DNA from: Bacteroidia bacterium
GTDB lineage: Bacteria > Bacteroidota > Bacteroidia > NS11-12g > UBA955
Direction: 5' to 3'
Length of the DNA stretch: 64,000 nt
Assembly (NCBI GenBank): GCA_023228875.1
Contig: JALOAG010000001.1
Location: 590,296-654,295 of the forward strand
Both the position numbers and the translations under genes were made by a program. Within the stretch, counting starts at the first letter, position 1; the number at the start of each line of letters is the position of its first letter. The notes beneath the pieces were generated by a model that saw only the letters and a program-made list of their open reading frames with translations, did not search any database and was not told the origin of the DNA. Of the stretch, positions 8,055-17,508 are shown one piece after another.

Positions 8055-8960
8055 TTAATAGAGTTTTTGTCTTTTGAGTAAAAATGGGAGTATAATTTGC
8101 TCGAACCCTTTATCAATATCTGCTTCAATGAAATCAACTTGGTATTGCATTGATTTTTCTTTGATAATCTTGTTAAAGGATTGAATACGTTGAATGTATT
8201 CTTTACGTACTTCTTCGGTGTTGATTTTTATCTCTTCACCGGTTTCTATATCTACAAATTTGTGTGGTACAGATGGAAAGTTGAATTGAATTTCTTCATT
8301 TCCATATACGGTATGAAAAATTATTATTTCATGCTTCTTAAATTTAAGATGATTGATTGCATCAAATAATAACTGAGGATTGTTGAGATTGGTTTGGTCG
8401 AATAGGTCTGAAAATATAATTACCAGGCTTCGCCTGTGTATTTTCTCTGCCATTAAATGCAGCATGGAAACAATATCTGTTTGTTCGCGCTTTTGTTCGG
8501 ACTTTATGACCTTCTCTAGTTGTGAGATGATTTCTTGGTAATGTTGCGTAGATGATTTGACTGCACTTTGCCATTCAATACTTTTTGCGAAGCAAGTCAA
8601 ACCAAATGCATCACGTTGTTTTTTGAGCAGATAACTTAATACTGCTGCAGATTTGAGTGCAAATTCAAGTTTGCTGTTTTGAACAAGAGGATAGTACATG
8701 GAAGACGAAATGTCCAAAAGTATATGTGCGCGTAGATTTGTTTCCTCCTCAAATCGCTTGACAAACAAGTTGTCTGTTCTGGCATATAACTTCCAGTCAA
8801 TATTGCGAATACTATCCCCTTGGTTGTAAGCTCTATGCTCAGCAAACTCAACACTAAATCCATGAAATGGACTTTTGTGCATTCCGGTAATAAAACCTTC
8901 AACAGTTTCTCTGGCAAAAAAGTCAAGAGATGCTAGACTGTGTGCGGTTTCCTGAAGCAT
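8055..8960 (-). CDS. DUF58 domain protein
   Basis: A 301-residue protein of the DUF58 family, usually found with MoxR-type AAA ATPases and Bat proteins and linked to stress tolerance. The family signature NQGDSIRNIDWKLYART lies near residues 46-63, followed by a von Willebrand A-like fold with the metal-site motif LLDISSSM (residues 81-88). No membrane segment is present, unlike longer DUF58 proteins. No MoxR or Bat gene is adjacent here. It lies 17 bases downstream of trxA and is probably read from the same transcript. Confidence 0.87.
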   Translation of the reverse strand: MLQETAHSLASLDFFARETVEGFITGMHKSPFHGFSVEFAEHRAYNQGDSIRNIDWKLYARTDNLFVKRFEEETNLRAHILLDISSSMYYPLVQNSKLEFALKSAAVLSYLLKKQRDAFGLTCFAKSIEWQSAVKSSTQHYQEIISQLEKVIKSEQKREQTDIVSMLHLMAEKIHRRSLVIIFSDLFDQTNLNNPQLLFDAINHLKFKKHEIIIFHTVYGNEEIQFNFPSVPHKFVDIETGEEIKINTEEVRKEYIQRIQSFNKIIKEKSMQYQVDFIEADIDKGFEQIILPFLLKRQKLY

Positions 8961-8977
8961 AGTGAAAATTGCTTAGC

Positions 8978-9295
8978 TTATAGATGAGCATCTATTTTAG
9001 CAGCAATATGACTCTTTGGGAGTGCACCTACTAATTTGTCAACAACCTGCCCACCTTTAAAAATCAACAATGTAGGAATGCTTCTAATTCCAAATTGTCC
9101 TGATATGTTGGGATTTTCATCTACGTTTACTTTACCGATTACTGCCTTGCCGGAATATTCATTAGCTAATTCTTCTACTACCGGTGCTATCATTCTGCAT
9201 GGTCCACACCACTCTGCCCAAAAATCTACTAATACTGGTTTGTCTGAATTTAAAACTTCATTTTGAAAGTTTGAATCGTTGAATGTTATTGCCAT
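8978..9295 (-). CDS. trxA: Thioredoxin
   Basis: A 105-residue cytoplasmic thioredoxin that reduces protein disulfides. The active site WCGPC has Cys 30 and Cys 33, the buried Asp is in VDFWAEW and the cis-proline loop is in IRSIPTLLIF. Full length without extension or signal peptide. It is the first gene of a probable trxA-DUF58 operon and diverges from the DUF5606 gene across a 199-base gap; I could not find a clean -7 element for the minus direction. Confidence 0.96.
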   Translation of the reverse strand: MAITFNDSNFQNEVLNSDKPVLVDFWAEWCGPCRMIAPVVEELANEYSGKAVIGKVNVDENPNISGQFGIRSIPTLLIFKGGQVVDKLVGALPKSHIAAKIDAHL

Positions 9296-9441
9296 AATAA
9301 TATATAATTTTCTGTTAGCAAATTAACACCAAATTAATTGCCAAAACCAATTTACGGACAAAATAGGTCTAATCTTCTGCCATTATGCCAATCAAATAGA
9401 GATTCTCTTGCTGCTGCAAAAAAGTTGCACAAAATCAACCC

Positions 9442-9469
9442 TTGAATATGTGTAAATTGCCTATTTTTG
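9442..9469 (+). promoter_or_regulatory. Promoter for the DUF5606 gene
   Basis: The -7 element TATTTTTG (9462-9469) matches the consensus. A TTG at 9442-9444 is 17 bases upstream, slightly short of the usual 19-21. The leader would be about 20 bases. Confidence 0.55.
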
Positions 9470-9494
9470 AACACTTTATAAGGATTAATAAAAT

Positions 9495-10055
9495 ATGGAA
9501 TTAAAAGATGTAGTTGCTATTGCAGGCGCTCCAGGACTCTACAAAGTAATTGGACAGCGCAAAAATGGTATGATTGTAGAATCTTTAGATGGGGCAGCTA
9601 ATAAAATTGCGACTTCACCTACTCAAAAGATATCTGTCTTGAGTGATGTTGCTATTTTTACTGATGCTGAAGAAGTGAAACTCTCTGATGTATTATTGGA
9701 AATTAAGAAACAAACTGAAAACGGATTGTCTGTACCTGACAAAAAAGCCGATGACAATGCACTCAAGTCTTTTTTGGCGACTATAGTTCCCAATTATAAT
9801 AAAGAACGTGTATATGTTTCTGATATGAAGAAACTAGTAGGTTGGTGGCAGATTTTAAAAGACCAATTAGATTTTGATAAACTAACAGTATCTGAAGATG
9901 CAGTTGAGGAAAGCGGAGAAAAGGCTGTGGGAGCTAAAGAGGCCAAAAAGGATGCATTAAAAGCACCAAAAGCTAAGTTAAAACAAACAGCTCCTAAAGC
10001 AAATACAAAAAGTAAAGCTGCCAAATCTATTTCAACCCCGAGGAAGGCGCAATAA
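9495..10055 (+). CDS. DUF5606 family protein
   Basis: The N-terminal 140 residues (ELKDVVAIAGAPGLYKV through the GWW-containing segment) match the Bacteroidota-specific DUF5606 family, small cytoplasmic proteins of unknown function. The following 45 residues are almost all Lys, Ala, Pro, Ser and Thr, a disordered basic tail that could bind nucleic acid; that is inference from composition. The gene has its own promoter and is 10 bases upstream of the M3 peptidase gene, so the two are probably co-transcribed. Confidence 0.8.
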   Translation: MELKDVVAIAGAPGLYKVIGQRKNGMIVESLDGAANKIATSPTQKISVLSDVAIFTDAEEVKLSDVLLEIKKQTENGLSVPDKKADDNALKSFLATIVPNYNKERVYVSDMKKLVGWWQILKDQLDFDKLTVSEDAVEESGEKAVGAKEAKKDALKAPKAKLKQTAPKANTKSKAAKSISTPRKAQ

Positions 10056-10065
10056 CTGCGATTGA

Positions 10066-11772
10066 ATGGAACTTAAAGCACATCCGCGTATATTCCTGCC
10101 TAAGGACTATACAATTACACAATGGGAAGGGCTGTTGCCTTATTATGAAAGCCTTATTGATGAAGATTTTCAATCAATAGATGAGTTTGAATTATGGCTA
10201 AAAAAAGTAAGTGAATTAGACAGTGTTGTCAGTGAAGACCTTGCTTGGAGATATATTCGTATGACCTGTGATACGACTAACAAAGAATATGAGCAATCTT
10301 ATCTTGATTTTATTTCAAATATTCAGCCCCAATTAACACCGCTTACTGATAAAATTAATAAAAAGTTAGTTGCTTCATCGTTTTTACAAGAACTTGAAAA
10401 AAAGGACGGTGCTTATACTTTGTATTTTAGACAAATAAGGACAGCTATTGACTTGTATCGTGAAGAAAATATTCCTATCTCTACCAAAATCCAAACGCTT
10501 GCTCAAGAGTATAGCGCAATCAGCGGACAAATGGAAGTGGATTGGGAAGGCAAGAAATTGACGTTGCAGCAAGCCGGGGTCTTTCTTAAATCTAATGATC
10601 AGTCGGTTCGTGAAGAAGCATACAAAGCGATACAAGAAGAAAGGTATAGAAATCACGAGCGTTTAGATAATATTTTTTCTGAAATGGTTGCGCTGAGACA
10701 TCAAATAGCTGTCAATGCCGGATTTGAGAATTTTAGAGACTATAAGTTCAAAGCACTCAATCGATTTGATTATACGGTGCAAGATTGTTTTGATTTTCAT
10801 AATGCTATTGAAAAGGTTGTGGTTCCTTTAAAGAAGAAATTACACCAAATACGTAAGGAGAAATTAGGTGTAGAAGTGCTTAAACCTTGGGATACTTCAG
10901 TTGATCCTGATAATCATCCAAAGTTGCATCCATTTGAAACCGGTGAAGAGTTATTAAACAAAACTATCAAGGCTTTCAACCGCATTGACTCATATTTTTC
11001 TGATTGTTTATTAACCATGAAAAAAATGAAACATCTGGATTTGGAAAGTAGAAAAGGAAAATCTCCCGGTGGATATAACTACCCGCTTGCTGAAACCGGT
11101 GTACCTTTTATTTTTATGAATGCAGCTTCGATGCAACGTGACGTGGAAACGATGGTACACGAAGGTGGACATGCAATTCATTCTTTTCTAACCAGAGAGT
11201 TACCACTCGAATCTTTCAAAGAAACACCATCAGAGGTAGCAGAATTAGCTTCCATGAGTATGGAATTGTTGAGCATGGATGTTTGGGATGAGTTTTATCC
11301 AGATCCTTCAGACCACCAACGTGCTATACGCGAACAATTAGAGGGGATTATATTTACATTACCTTGGATTGCGACAATCGATGCGTTTCAACATTGGGTT
11401 TATGAACACCCAACACATACACAAGATGAACGTATTATTGCATGGAATAACATTTCTAATCGCTTTGAAACCGGATTGATTGATTATACAGAAGTAGAAC
11501 AATATAAAAACTATTCATGGCATGCTCAACTTCATGTCTTTGAAATTCCTTTTTATTATATAGAATACGGATTTGCTCAATTAGGGGCAATTGGTGTTTG
11601 GAAGAACTATAAAAACAACCAGGTTGCAGCTATTGAAGCCTATAAAACTGCTTTAAAGGCAGGCTATACAAGGTCTATTCCTGAGATATATCAATTAGCA
11701 GGAGTTAGATTTGATTGTTCTGCCGGATATATAGAAGAATTGTTTGAATTTCTTTGGAAAGAGCTACACTGA
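10066..11772 (+). CDS. M3-family oligoendopeptidase
   Basis: A 568-residue cytoplasmic zinc metallopeptidase of the M3 (PepF/thimet) family, which degrades peptides of limited length. The zinc-binding motif HEGGH is at residues 365-369 and the third ligand lies in the SEVAELASMSMEL segment (Glu 390 or 393). The length and the absence of a signal peptide fit the M3B oligoendopeptidase F group. The C-terminal YYIEYGFAQLGA segment contributes the conserved Tyr residues near the active site. It begins 10 bases after the DUF5606 gene. Confidence 0.92.
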   Translation: MELKAHPRIFLPKDYTITQWEGLLPYYESLIDEDFQSIDEFELWLKKVSELDSVVSEDLAWRYIRMTCDTTNKEYEQSYLDFISNIQPQLTPLTDKINKKLVASSFLQELEKKDGAYTLYFRQIRTAIDLYREENIPISTKIQTLAQEYSAISGQMEVDWEGKKLTLQQAGVFLKSNDQSVREEAYKAIQEERYRNHERLDNIFSEMVALRHQIAVNAGFENFRDYKFKALNRFDYTVQDCFDFHNAIEKVVVPLKKKLHQIRKEKLGVEVLKPWDTSVDPDNHPKLHPFETGEELLNKTIKAFNRIDSYFSDCLLTMKKMKHLDLESRKGKSPGGYNYPLAETGVPFIFMNAASMQRDVETMVHEGGHAIHSFLTRELPLESFKETPSEVAELASMSMELLSMDVWDEFYPDPSDHQRAIREQLEGIIFTLPWIATIDAFQHWVYEHPTHTQDERIIAWNNISNRFETGLIDYTEVEQYKNYSWHAQLHVFEIPFYYIEYGFAQLGAIGVWKNYKNNQVAAIEAYKTALKAGYTRSIPEIYQLAGVRFDCSAGYIEELFEFLWKELH

Positions 11773-11845
11773 TGCGTGTGTTCGCTTAGTGTGAGATACT
11801 ACTCTTTTTTTTGACGGTTTGATATTATTTCTTGTGCTATTGATA

Positions 11846-11877
11846 TTGAAGCAATCTCTCCATTTTCATTATCTTTG
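11846..11877 (+). promoter_or_regulatory. Promoter for the DUF4175-tsaB-rhodanese operon
   Basis: TTG (11846-11848), a 21-base spacer and TATCTTTG (11870-11877) match the phylum consensus. The -7 element includes the GTG at 11877, so translation should start at the ATG at 11892 with a leader of only about nine bases. Confidence 0.75.
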
Positions 11878-11891
11878 TGAGCCTTTACCTT

Positions 11892-14800
11892 ATGAGCCAA
11901 TCGTTACTTCAGGCAAAATTAGATGCATTTATTAGCAAATACCACCGAATGCAATTGTTGCGTGGTGGTATTGCAGTAATTGGAATTTTTTTGAGCAGTT
12001 ATCTCTTTGCTGCTTTGTTGGAGTACTATGGCCGTTTTGGAACAGCAATAAGAGCGATTCTGTTTTTCTCAATCATTGCCCTCACAATATGGGTTGTTGC
12101 CAAGAATATTGTAAAACCATTATTACAATTGCTTAAAATCAGTAAAGGAACATTAAGTTATAAAGATGCCTCACTAATGATTGGCAGCCATTTTCCACAG
12201 GTGAAAGACAAGTTGTTAAATGCTTTGCAGTTAGAGTCAATGAAGCAAGCCAGCGGACAAAATGAGCTCCTCATGGCAGCTATTGAGCAAAAAACAAGAG
12301 AAATTTCAGGCATCCCTTTTTTGAATGCGATTGATTGGGAAGGGGTTAGAAAGGTTGCAAAGTACAGCGTTATACCGCTTTGTCTGTTTTTGATAACATT
12401 GGTTTTTAATTCAGGTCTTTTTATTGAAAGTGGTCAGCGAATCATTCACTTTCAAAAGCAATTTGCAATTCCTGCACCTTTTCAATTTGTGATTGCAGAA
12501 AAGCAACTCAATGTCTATCGAAATCAAGATTTTACTTTAGAATTACAAACACCAGGGGAACAAATACCCACTGAGATGTATGTCATTTCTGCAGGTAATA
12601 CTATGAAAATGGAGACAGTGGGCAAAGGGAAATTCTCTTTTACTTTTAGAAATGTACAATCCAATCGGATTTTTTATTTTACCAATGGGAAATTTAATTC
12701 TCATGATTATTTGCTGACCGTAATTCCTAAGCCGGTGATATTGAATTTTAAAGTAGCATTACAATATCCTACGTATTTACAAAAAAAGAATGAAACACTT
12801 GAAAATGTAGGCGATTTGACTATTCCTGCCGGAACACGAGTAGAATGGAGTTTTCAAACTAAAGATGCGGACCAGTTACAAATGCTTATTGATACCATGA
12901 CGCGAAAAGTGCAGCAGGATAATCATGGTAATTTTGTGTTGACTCAGCGATTCTTGCACAGTACTTCTTATGCAATTCAAGTGCTCAATTCAAAAACAAA
13001 GGGATTTGATAGCATGGCTTACAGCGTTCATATCATTGCAGATGAGTATCCTTCCATATTTGCAGAACAACAGAAAGACAGTAACATGTTGTTTACAAAC
13101 TATCTGTTCGGTGAGGCAAGCGATGACAATGGGGTTAGTAGGTTGACATTTTTCTATAGGAAGGTTGGGCAACAAGAGCATTTTCAAAAAATTGAATTGC
13201 CAATTACAGGCACATTCAAACAGAATTTCTTTCTACCGATTGACTTAAAACAATTGGGTCTTGCTCAAAATGAAGCATTGGAGTATTTTTTTCAAGTATG
13301 GGACAATGATAGAGTTATGGGACCCAAATTTACCAAGACCACTATTCAAACTTTAAGACGTGAATCAGACAAAGAACTTGAAAATCAAGTGAGTGAAACA
13401 GGTAAGGCATTGCAAACTAATATGCAACATGCTCTTCAGAAAGCTTCGGAGCTGCAAGAGAAAATAAAATCATTGAGCAATGATTTAAAGCAAAAAAGTA
13501 CCTTGACATGGGAAGACAAACAAAAGATTGAGAAACTTCTTGAAGAGCAGAAAAAGTTGCAAGAAGAAATTGAAAAAATGAAACAGGATTTTCAGCAACG
13601 CAATGAGTTTGAAGACCAGTTCAAGAATAAAAATGAGGAGCTAAGAAAGAAGCAAGAGCAAATTCAAAAGATGTTTGATGAACTTTTTGATGACAAGACA
13701 AAAGAACTTTTTAAGAAACTTGAAGAGATGCTTTTACAGCAAAATAAAGATAAAATTCAAGAAAATCTGAATGACTTGAATAAGAGCAACAAGGATTTGG
13801 AAAACATGTTAGACAAGACTTTGGAACAATTCAAACAATATGAACTCGAAAAAAAGATAAATGAAACCATAGATAAGTTGGATAAGCTGTCTGACAGACA
13901 AGAGGAATTAAGAAAAGAAACTGAGAACTCCGACAAGAGTCAGAATGAAGAGTTGCAAAAAAAGCAAGACGAGCTTAATAAAGAATTTGAGGCAGTTCAA
14001 AAAGATTTAGAAGAGATAAAACAGAAAAATAACAACCTTGAAGACCCGATGAAACTTGACAATACAGAGTTACAGAGTCAAGATATCCAATCTGATATGA
14101 ACCAAGCAGAGGAAAATATTTCTAAAAATAAGAAGAATAATGCTGCCAAGAAACAACAAGACGCTTCAAAGAAAATGAAAGAGTTGGCGCGAAAAATGGA
14201 GCAGGAAATGGCTGAAAGCAAACAAAATCAGAATGAGGAAGATTATCATACGTTGAGACAGCTGCTCAAAAATTTGATTCTGTTATCCAATTCGCAAGAG
14301 GAGATTATGAAGGAATTTGGTTCAATCAAAGAATACAACCCCCGTTACATTGAATTGTCAAAGCGGCAAAAAGAGTTGAGACAGTCTGCATTAATGATTG
14401 AGGATAGTTTGAACAATTTGGCAAAACGTCAGCCCATGATTTCTTCTTTTGTTACGAAAGAGTTGGGGTCCCTTACACAAAATATGGATGGTGCGGTCAT
14501 GGATTTGTCGGAAAGATATACAGGCAACGCGTTGGTTAAGCAACAATACGCAATGACTCATACCAATAATTTGGCTGTATTCCTTACCGAAGTGCTTCAA
14601 CAAATGCAACAACAGATGAATGCAGAAAAGAAAGAAGATGCAAAACCTCAAGACGGAGACCCAAAACAGAATTGTGAAAATCCGGGGCAAAAAAATTCTA
14701 TGGGTAAAGGAAAACCTAAACAAGGGATGCAGGGTATGAAGCAACTGCAAGACAGATTGAACAAAATGATGCAAGATATGCAGCAAAAAATGATGAACGG

Positions 14801-15245
14801 ACAAAGTCCCTCAAGCGAAGAATTTGCACGTATTGCTGCTCAGCAAGAAGCTTTGAGACGTGAACTTGAACGTATTCAAAAAGAAATGGGAGAGCAAGGA
14901 TTGGGTGGTACAGACTTGATGAAGGAAATTGAAAAAACAAAGAAGATGATGGAGGAGACCGAAAAACAATTGTATAATAAGAAGTTAGACAGTAGAACCA
15001 TTCAAAGACAAGAAGAAATTTCACACAGATTATTTGAACATGAAAGAGCCGAAAGGGAGCAAGGAGAAGATGACAAACGTAAAGGAGAGACAGCCACTGA
15101 GAAAACGAGAAAAATGCCTCCTTCCATAGAAAAGTATTTGAAGGAAAAAGCAAGAGAAGTAGAGTTTTATAAAACACTGCCCCCTGAGTTCAGTCCTTAT
15201 TACAAGAATAGGGTGAAAGATTATTTTCAAAATATACAATCTTAA
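11892..15245 (+). CDS. Giant DUF4175-type membrane protein with long coiled coil
   Basis: Encodes 1,117 residues from the ATG chosen by promoter position. Two membrane segments near the N-terminus (about residues 26-50 and 54-78) and a third near 155-175 are followed by beta-rich extracytoplasmic domains to about residue 480. Then comes a Lys/Glu/Gln-rich stretch of roughly 300 residues (about 486-793) with strong coiled-coil character, and a Met/Gln/Lys-rich C-terminal third. This matches the DUF4175 family of Bacteroidota and Proteobacteria, whose function is unknown. It is 11 bases upstream of tsaB and heads this transcript. Low-complexity composition makes homology searches with the C-terminal half unreliable. 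Confidence 0.83.
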   Translation: MSQSLLQAKLDAFISKYHRMQLLRGGIAVIGIFLSSYLFAALLEYYGRFGTAIRAILFFSIIALTIWVVAKNIVKPLLQLLKISKGTLSYKDASLMIGSHFPQVKDKLLNALQLESMKQASGQNELLMAAIEQKTREISGIPFLNAIDWEGVRKVAKYSVIPLCLFLITLVFNSGLFIESGQRIIHFQKQFAIPAPFQFVIAEKQLNVYRNQDFTLELQTPGEQIPTEMYVISAGNTMKMETVGKGKFSFTFRNVQSNRIFYFTNGKFNSHDYLLTVIPKPVILNFKVALQYPTYLQKKNETLENVGDLTIPAGTRVEWSFQTKDADQLQMLIDTMTRKVQQDNHGNFVLTQRFLHSTSYAIQVLNSKTKGFDSMAYSVHIIADEYPSIFAEQQKDSNMLFTNYLFGEASDDNGVSRLTFFYRKVGQQEHFQKIELPITGTFKQNFFLPIDLKQLGLAQNEALEYFFQVWDNDRVMGPKFTKTTIQTLRRESDKELENQVSETGKALQTNMQHALQKASELQEKIKSLSNDLKQKSTLTWEDKQKIEKLLEEQKKLQEEIEKMKQDFQQRNEFEDQFKNKNEELRKKQEQIQKMFDELFDDKTKELFKKLEEMLLQQNKDKIQENLNDLNKSNKDLENMLDKTLEQFKQYELEKKINETIDKLDKLSDRQEELRKETENSDKSQNEELQKKQDELNKEFEAVQKDLEEIKQKNNNLEDPMKLDNTELQSQDIQSDMNQAEENISKNKKNNAAKKQQDASKKMKELARKMEQEMAESKQNQNEEDYHTLRQLLKNLILLSNSQEEIMKEFGSIKEYNPRYIELSKRQKELRQSALMIEDSLNNLAKRQPMISSFVTKELGSLTQNMDGAVMDLSERYTGNALVKQQYAMTHTNNLAVFLTEVLQQMQQQMNAEKKEDAKPQDGDPKQNCENPGQKNSMGKGKPKQGMQGMKQLQDRLNKMMQDMQQKMMNGQSPSSEEFARIAAQQEALRRELERIQKEMGEQGLGGTDLMKEIEKTKKMMEETEKQLYNKKLDSRTIQRQEEISHRLFEHERAEREQGEDDKRKGETATEKTRKMPPSIEKYLKEKAREVEFYKTLPPEFSPYYKNRVKDYFQNIQS

Positions 15246-15256
15246 ATTTAACCGAA

Positions 15257-15964
15257 ATGATTCTATGTATTGAAACAAGCGGTGAAATTTGTAGTGTAGC
15301 TCTTGCAGAAAGCACAAAACAATTTTACTTTTTAGAAAGCCAAGTACCCAATGCTCATTCAGCCGTATTATTGCCATTTATTGACAGGTTGTTTACAGAA
15401 CATCAAATCTCCAAGCAGTCCCTATCAGCAATAGCTCTTTCTTCAGGACCCGGTTCCTACACAGGGTTGAGAATCGGTAGCGCTGCGGCAAAGAGTATTT
15501 GTTTGGCTTTAAATATTCCGCTAATAACAATAAGTTCACTTGAAATATTAGCACAAAAAATGAAAGCAAGGTCTGCAAATGCAGAATGTTTAGTGCCTCT
15601 GTTTGATGCCAGAAGAATGGAAGTCTATGCAGCGGTTTTTGATGTAAATACAAATAGAATCAGCGCTGATATGCCGATTGTCTTGTCAAAAGATACCGCA
15701 GCGTTATGGAATCATAAGAAAGTTCTACTTGCAGGTTCCGGAGCTGCAAAAACACACTTGTTTTTAAAAGAAATTGGGGAAGATGCTGAACTTTTAGGTG
15801 ATTTTTTTCCTGATGCCCCGTCCATGTTAACCCTTGCATTTGAACACTTTGAAAACAAATACTTTACTGATATTGTTAATTTTGAACCCGCATATTTAAA
15901 ACCTTTTTATACCACCGCAACCCCCATTAAATACAAATTGAATGAAATCCTTAACTATAGCTGA
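15257..15964 (+). CDS. tsaB: tRNA threonylcarbamoyladenosine synthesis protein TsaB
   Basis: The 235-residue product is an ASKHA-fold partner of TsaD in making the universal t6A37 modification of tRNA. The N-terminal MILCIETSGEICSVAL and the signature ALSSGPGSYTGLRIG (about residues 65-79) are diagnostic. TsaB lacks the metal-binding residues of TsaD, as here. Its end overlaps the rhodanese gene by 23 bases, so the downstream gene is likely to be translationally coupled. Confidence 0.95.
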   Translation: MILCIETSGEICSVALAESTKQFYFLESQVPNAHSAVLLPFIDRLFTEHQISKQSLSAIALSSGPGSYTGLRIGSAAAKSICLALNIPLITISSLEILAQKMKARSANAECLVPLFDARRMEVYAAVFDVNTNRISADMPIVLSKDTAALWNHKKVLLAGSGAAKTHLFLKEIGEDAELLGDFFPDAPSMLTLAFEHFENKYFTDIVNFEPAYLKPFYTTATPIKYKLNEILNYS

Positions 15965-16565
15965 ATTTGAAAAAGAAATGAGCCATGCGCTTGTTTTAGA
16001 TGTTCGAAACAAAACCGTCTTTGAAACAGGTTTTATTCCTAAGTCGCTTAACATTGGTGTGGATGGTGCGTTTCATCAATATCTTCCTAAATTAATAGAG
16101 AAAGACAGGCGGGTTGTATTGGTATGTGAGCAGAATATTGAGAAACAGTCTGCGGAATTAATTGCAAAACAAGGATTTAAAAATATTGCCGGTTGGCTAA
16201 ACAATGGAGTTGAGAGTTGGAAACAAGCCCAAAGACCTATTGATATGCATATCTCAATTCAGGCAGATGAGTTCGCAACTGACCTGTATTTTCTCAATGA
16301 ACATGAATCTGTAATTGATGTTAGAGAGTATGACCTTCGGAAATTAGGGTCTATTGAAAGTTCAGTAGGTATGCCTTTGACTGATTTGTTCGAAAATTAT
16401 TCAGAGATGGATATGCAAAAAGCATATTACTGTCATGGGGCAGATGGATATGAAGCAATGATTGGAGCATCTTTTTTAAAATCTAAAGGATTTAACATGG
16501 TCAAGTCTGTGGACAGCACATATGAAGACATTCTTGAAAAATTAAAATATCACAAAAAGGTGTAA
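15942..16565 (+). CDS. Tandem rhodanese-domain protein
   Basis: A 207-residue protein made of two rhodanese-like domains of about 100 residues. The first carries VLDVRNK and a Cys loop VLVCEQNIEK; the second carries VIDVREYDLR and YYCHGADGYEA, whose CHGADGY loop most resembles an active sulfur-transfer site. Similar pairs form the C-terminal half of metallo-beta-lactamase/rhodanese fusions, but here they stand alone. It overlaps the tsaB end by 23 bases. A function in sulfur transfer is inferred from the fold; the substrate is unknown. Confidence 0.8.
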   Translation: MKSLTIAEFEKEMSHALVLDVRNKTVFETGFIPKSLNIGVDGAFHQYLPKLIEKDRRVVLVCEQNIEKQSAELIAKQGFKNIAGWLNNGVESWKQAQRPIDMHISIQADEFATDLYFLNEHESVIDVREYDLRKLGSIESSVGMPLTDLFENYSEMDMQKAYYCHGADGYEAMIGASFLKSKGFNMVKSVDSTYEDILEKLKYHKKV

Positions 16566-16617
16566 CCCTGACGTTTCCTTGTCTTTTGTCTCGGGAAGTA
16601 TCATTGCCTGCTTTTTA

Positions 16618-16625
16618 TACATTTG
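16618..16625 (+). promoter_or_regulatory. -7 element for the class IV aminotransferase gene
   Basis: TACATTTG is a perfect -7 match located just before the ATG at 16635, which predicts a leader of only about 3-5 bases. No -33 element with correct spacing is evident. Confidence 0.55.
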
Positions 16626-16634
16626 CAGACTACA

Positions 16635-17477
16635 ATGTCGTATATTTTGTTGAACGGTCATTTTGTAAAGCAAACCGGAGACGTGTTCGGTCAAGATACA
16701 AGGTTGTGGCAGTTTGGAGAAGGACTCTTTGAATCAATTAGAGTGTTTAATGGTCGGTCACCTTTGCTCGATTTGCATGCAGCACGTTTAAGTAGGAGTT
16801 CTAAAATATTAGGCTGGGCAATTTCACCCGCTTGGAATGAGCGATTTTGGAACCAACAGATAGATAAACTTTGTGAGAAAAATCAATGGACAAATGCACG
16901 AGTTAAACTCATCGTATATAGACAAGGAGCGGGGACTTATTTGCCGGAAAATGTTTTTTTTAATTGGATTCTATTTGGACAAGAGCTGCATTCTGATGAG
17001 TTTGAGTTAAATCCTGTTGGACTGCGCACCATGGAGTTTTCAAGACTGCCAAAGCCTGCTGAATACCTTTCATTGCTTAAGATTACATCAGCAATGCGTT
17101 ATATACAGGCAGCTCAATTTGCATTTCAAAATCGAGTAGATGAAGTGTTGATTACAAACCAGTTTGATAGAATTTGCGAAGCAAGTTCTTCCAATCTCTT
17201 TATCGTACAAGGAGATTCACTTATTACCCCTGCACTGTCCGAATATTGTTTGGATGGTGTAATGCGAAGAGCAATCATTTCATTAGCAGAAATGCATGGA
17301 ATTGAATGTTTTGAATCATCTGTCTTTAAAAATGATGTTTATTATGCAGATGAACTTTTTGTTACCAATGCTGTCAAAGGGATACAATGGATCGGAAGTT
17401 ATGAAGATTGTAATTTTGAATTAGGCAAGCTCACAAAGAAGTTTCATAAGTGGCTAAACGAACTATTACAAGAATGA
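16635..17477 (+). CDS. Class IV aminotransferase (PabC/IlvE-type)
   Basis: A 280-residue PLP enzyme of fold type IV, the family of branched-chain aminotransferase, D-amino acid aminotransferase and aminodeoxychorismate lyase. Visible signatures are GEGLFESIRVFNG near residue 30, the catalytic lysine in LLKITSAMRYIQAA, the cofactor contact in ICEASSSNLFIV and VTNAVKGI near the C-terminus. The short length and the SNLF motif favour PabC-like or D-amino acid aminotransferases over IlvE, but the substrate is unresolved. The TTG at 16623 lies within the -7 box, so the ATG at 16635 is preferred. Confidence 0.83.
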   Translation: MSYILLNGHFVKQTGDVFGQDTRLWQFGEGLFESIRVFNGRSPLLDLHAARLSRSSKILGWAISPAWNERFWNQQIDKLCEKNQWTNARVKLIVYRQGAGTYLPENVFFNWILFGQELHSDEFELNPVGLRTMEFSRLPKPAEYLSLLKITSAMRYIQAAQFAFQNRVDEVLITNQFDRICEASSSNLFIVQGDSLITPALSEYCLDGVMRRAIISLAEMHGIECFESSVFKNDVYYADELFVTNAVKGIQWIGSYEDCNFELGKLTKKFHKWLNELLQE

Positions 17478-17508
17478 CATGTGCGTTACTATTGATCTGA
17501 ATGGACCT

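Noticed and set aside
11877..11891. GTG start 15 bases upstream for the DUF4175 protein
   Set aside because: It lies in the -7 element TATCTTTG, so it would not be in the transcript.
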